Shown piece after piece: positions 61,970-64,000 of a DNA stretch of 64,000 nt. The notes beneath the pieces are model-generated. The model was not told the origin of the DNA. It ran no database searches and saw nothing but the letters and a program-made list of their open reading frames with translations. Source of the stretch: CAYYMH01 sp964472785 (GTDB lineage Bacteria; Zhuqueibacterota; Zhuqueibacteria; Thermofontimicrobiales; Thermofontimicrobiaceae). The DNA is taken from the NCBI GenBank assembly GCA_964472785.1, contig CAYYMH010000013.1:1-64000 (forward strand). The letters are read 5' to 3'. How positions within the stretch are numbered: the first letter of the stretch is position 1; every line of letters starts with the position of its first letter. The position numbers and the translations under genes were made by a program.

Positions 61970-63586
61970 ATGTTCCCATTTCATCCGGAATATCTGTTAC
62001 CGATCATTCTCTACGCTGAGACTCATTATAAGTTTAAAGGTATCCACAGTCGGCTCTTCAAAAAAGAACCGGAAATCATTGCTGATGCGCCTTATCGGGT
62101 TGAGCCCAATACGCCGATTCCGATCATGTTGCTTGTGAAAGACGCACACCTTTTTCCGGTGCAACTGATTTCAGCAACAATAATTTTGAAAGCACCCAAT
62201 ACTGCTGACATTCAGGAACATTTTATTCTAAACTTGACTGTTAATCAGCGTTACTGGCACCGATTTCTTGAACTGAACATACCCGATGGCATTAGCGGCC
62301 CGGTGCTCATTGATGTTAAATTTAAAATCAAAATCAATGGATTTATCCGTTATTATCACAATGATAATTACAAAATATCGAGCCATTTGCCTCTAAAAGT
62401 ATATATTGCTGATGAACCATTGCCTCGCTTTGAAAATTGGCTGTTTGGTGACTTGCATTATCACAGTAACTACACTGAAGATGAGGTCGAGTTTGGTGCG
62501 CCATTAGCAGCTACCGTTAGAATGGCGAAGGCAATCGGATTGAACTTTTTTGCAGTGACCGACCATTCCTACGATCTGGATGATTCCGAAGATTCCAGGC
62601 TGAAAAATCACCCGAACACTCCCAAATGGCATGCGCTCCAGCGTGAAGTTGAACAACTCAATCGGACAGTCGAGAATTTTGCCATTATTCCAGGTGAAGA
62701 AGTTTCTGTCGGAAATAACAAAAATGAAAACATTCATTTGTTAATTTTAAACAGCAAGCAATTTTTTGAAGGAAAGGGCGACAGCGCCGATCGCTGGCTC
62801 CGCAATGAACCGGACTTGAAAATCGGACAGGTACTGGAACGGCTTGAAGATGAAGCGATAGCCATCGCAGCTCACCCGGAAATGCGAGTACCGTTCTTGC
62901 AAAAAATACTGATTCGCCGCGGCATGTGGCAACTTCCGGATTTTAATTATGACCAACTGAACGGCTTTCAAGTGTGGAATGGGATGCATGATGAGACATT
63001 TTTTCAAGGTACAAAAAACTGGAGCTCCTTGCTTTTAACAGGGAAGAAACTAAACCTGATTGCAGGGAATGATGCACACGGAAATTTTAACCGCTTCCGG
63101 CAAATCGGATTTCCTTTTTTTACTTTCAGAGAATTCTATCAGCAACTGTTTGGTGACATGCGCACTGGACTTTATTTTATTGATAAATTGGATCGCCATA
63201 ATCTTATCAACGGATTGAAAAGCCGGGAAATTATTATAACAAACGGTCCTGTTATCGACATGAAGTTGGTTGATAACTTTGGGAAAAAGACCCGTATCGG
63301 TGGCAATACAAACCAACTGCAATTTAAACTGAAAATCAAAATAAAATCTTCATCAGAATTCGGACGTTTTAAACAATTAAAAATCATCTATGGAGACATG
63401 AAAGAAAAAAAAGAACGCGTGATAAAAGAATTTACACATTTTATCCATCCATATTCGCATCGGCTATCTGAATTACTTTTTTCTTTAAAATATCATGGTT
63501 ATCTCCGAGCTGAATTAAACACTGAAAAACCTGATGGACAAATCGGGAAATGCCTGACCAATCCGATTTGGCTGGAAGACAAATGA
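61970..63586 (+). CDS. CehA/McbA-family metallohydrolase (PHP domain)
   Basis: 538 aa from ATG 61970 (TTG 61964 is in frame too; neither has a strong site). An N-terminal beta-sandwich (about 1-155) precedes the PHP core: DLHYHSNYTEDE, FFAVTDHSYDLDD, IIPGEEVSV, AIAAHPEMRV and IAGNDAHGNF. A C-terminal beta-domain follows. The type includes carbaryl esterase-like enzymes and phosphoesterases. Last gene of the operon. Confidence 0.85.
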   Translation: MFPFHPEYLLPIILYAETHYKFKGIHSRLFKKEPEIIADAPYRVEPNTPIPIMLLVKDAHLFPVQLISATIILKAPNTADIQEHFILNLTVNQRYWHRFLELNIPDGISGPVLIDVKFKIKINGFIRYYHNDNYKISSHLPLKVYIADEPLPRFENWLFGDLHYHSNYTEDEVEFGAPLAATVRMAKAIGLNFFAVTDHSYDLDDSEDSRLKNHPNTPKWHALQREVEQLNRTVENFAIIPGEEVSVGNNKNENIHLLILNSKQFFEGKGDSADRWLRNEPDLKIGQVLERLEDEAIAIAAHPEMRVPFLQKILIRRGMWQLPDFNYDQLNGFQVWNGMHDETFFQGTKNWSSLLLTGKKLNLIAGNDAHGNFNRFRQIGFPFFTFREFYQQLFGDMRTGLYFIDKLDRHNLINGLKSREIIITNGPVIDMKLVDNFGKKTRIGGNTNQLQFKLKIKIKSSSEFGRFKQLKIIYGDMKEKKERVIKEFTHFIHPYSHRLSELLFSLKYHGYLRAELNTEKPDGQIGKCLTNPIWLEDK

Positions 63587-63774
63587 TCCATTCTTTCAAT
63601 CATACATCCTGAACGGAATAATCCTCGGTAAATATTTCTCACAAGAAGACGCCAATCTACGAAGATAATCTCGGGAAAAAAAATTGAAAACCACTTGATT
63701 TTTATTCTAATTACAATTATATTGTTCGTGCCATTTTAAATCATTTATTAATTTTGGGAAATATAAGAAACGCT

Positions 63775-64000
63775 ATGAATTCTAACAATAATCAATTAAA
63801 AATCGCTGACGAATTAGTCAGCATCAATGAGCGACAGGTCAACCTGCTCGATCAGGAAAACACAGACGGAGAAAGCTGGAATTACTATTGTACAGGTCAA
63901 ATTGTCCGACCGGCAGTTTTCGAAAATCGAATTTCCGGCACGATTCGTGAGTATTTGGAAGAGTTCAACGTTGAAATTACTGCCACCAATCACGAAATCT
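63775..64000 (+). CDS. Unidentified protein, truncated by the window edge
   Basis: 75 codons are open to the end of the window from ATG 63775. Polar and acidic N-terminus (NQLKIADELVSINERQVN, then DGESWNYY). No family recognised from this fragment. About 190 nt from the PHP gene, with no terminator seen between, so it might belong to the same unit. Confidence 0.6.
   Translation, partial: MNSNNNQLKIADELVSINERQVNLLDQENTDGESWNYYCTGQIVRPAVFENRISGTIREYLEEFNVEITATNHEI

Noticed and set aside
1..64000. CRISPR array, tRNA or rRNA genes, prophage
   Set aside because: No regularly spaced direct repeats, no cloverleaf-like or rRNA segments, and no phage structural genes were seen by eye; a tRNAscan or Rfam scan could still reveal a missed small RNA.

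Overview
The window looks like chromosomal DNA of an uncultured or little-studied bacterium of the FCB superphylum, most like Calditrichota or candidate division KSB1. The evidence is AT-rich DNA, long Shine-Dalgarno sites (AGGAGG) mixed with frequent TTG starts, and four exported proteins that end in the type IX secretion (T9SS) sorting domain with the typical QNYPNPFNP-like motif. Menaquinone synthesis, a diheme cytochrome lipoprotein and an acyl-CoA dehydrogenase suggest a respiring heterotroph. No rRNA, tRNA, CRISPR, phage or intact IS was seen. The species cannot be fixed from the sequence alone.

Layout. 1-5.2 kb: efp, a secreted papain-like protease, and a coupled pair (NAGPA-type glycosidase plus a Ca-binding secreted protein). 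5.7-11.0 kb (+): a rightward run with a NusG-II-like protein, Gx transporter, diheme lipoprotein, CBS protein, cation/proton antiporter, PLP aminotransferase and isochorismatase-like hydrolase. 11.1-15.3 kb (-): the classical ffh-rpsP-khpA-rimM-trmD-rplS operon. 15.7-25.7 kb (-): fatty-acid and phospholipid initiation (yceD, rpmF, plsX, fabH, a lipoprotein, fabD, fabG, acpP, fabF, rnc) followed by an acyl-CoA dehydrogenase. 25.9-29.0 kb (-): a T9SS cargo, a CYTH protein and a YitT transporter. 29.3-32.6 kb (+): small basic protein, B12-binding radical SAM enzyme, menA, STAS protein. 32.7-46.1 kb (-): T9SS cargos, a PIN toxin-antitoxin pair, esterase, SWIM protein, EcsC, RNase Z, LOG, a methionine-synthase-activation-like protein, PHP phosphoesterase, and small Zn-ribbon and Dabb proteins. 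46.3-58.8 kb (-): MFS, deoxynucleoside kinase, ftsH, a TreT-like glycosyltransferase, nadB, SpoIID/LytB plus CPBP protease, an rRNA-methyltransferase-like SpoU protein, EIIA-Ntr and adenosine-specific kinase. 59.0-63.6 kb (+): an uncharacterised four-gene unit (DUF3108-like, GT2, SPASM-type radical SAM, CehA-type PHP), then a gene cut by the window edge.

The main unexplained structure is not a gene. The intergenic spaces hold many 50-180 bp inverted-repeat elements of at least five sequence types. One of them, MITE-like, separates yceD from rpmF and supplies the yceD stop codon. Other points worth following are an EF-P with arginine at the modified loop tip, a secreted glutamine-amidotransferase-like domain carrying a T9SS tail with an intact Cys-His-Glu triad, a candidate terminator-ended small RNA between nadB and the SpoIID gene, and a PIN toxin-antitoxin cassette bordered by matching hairpins.
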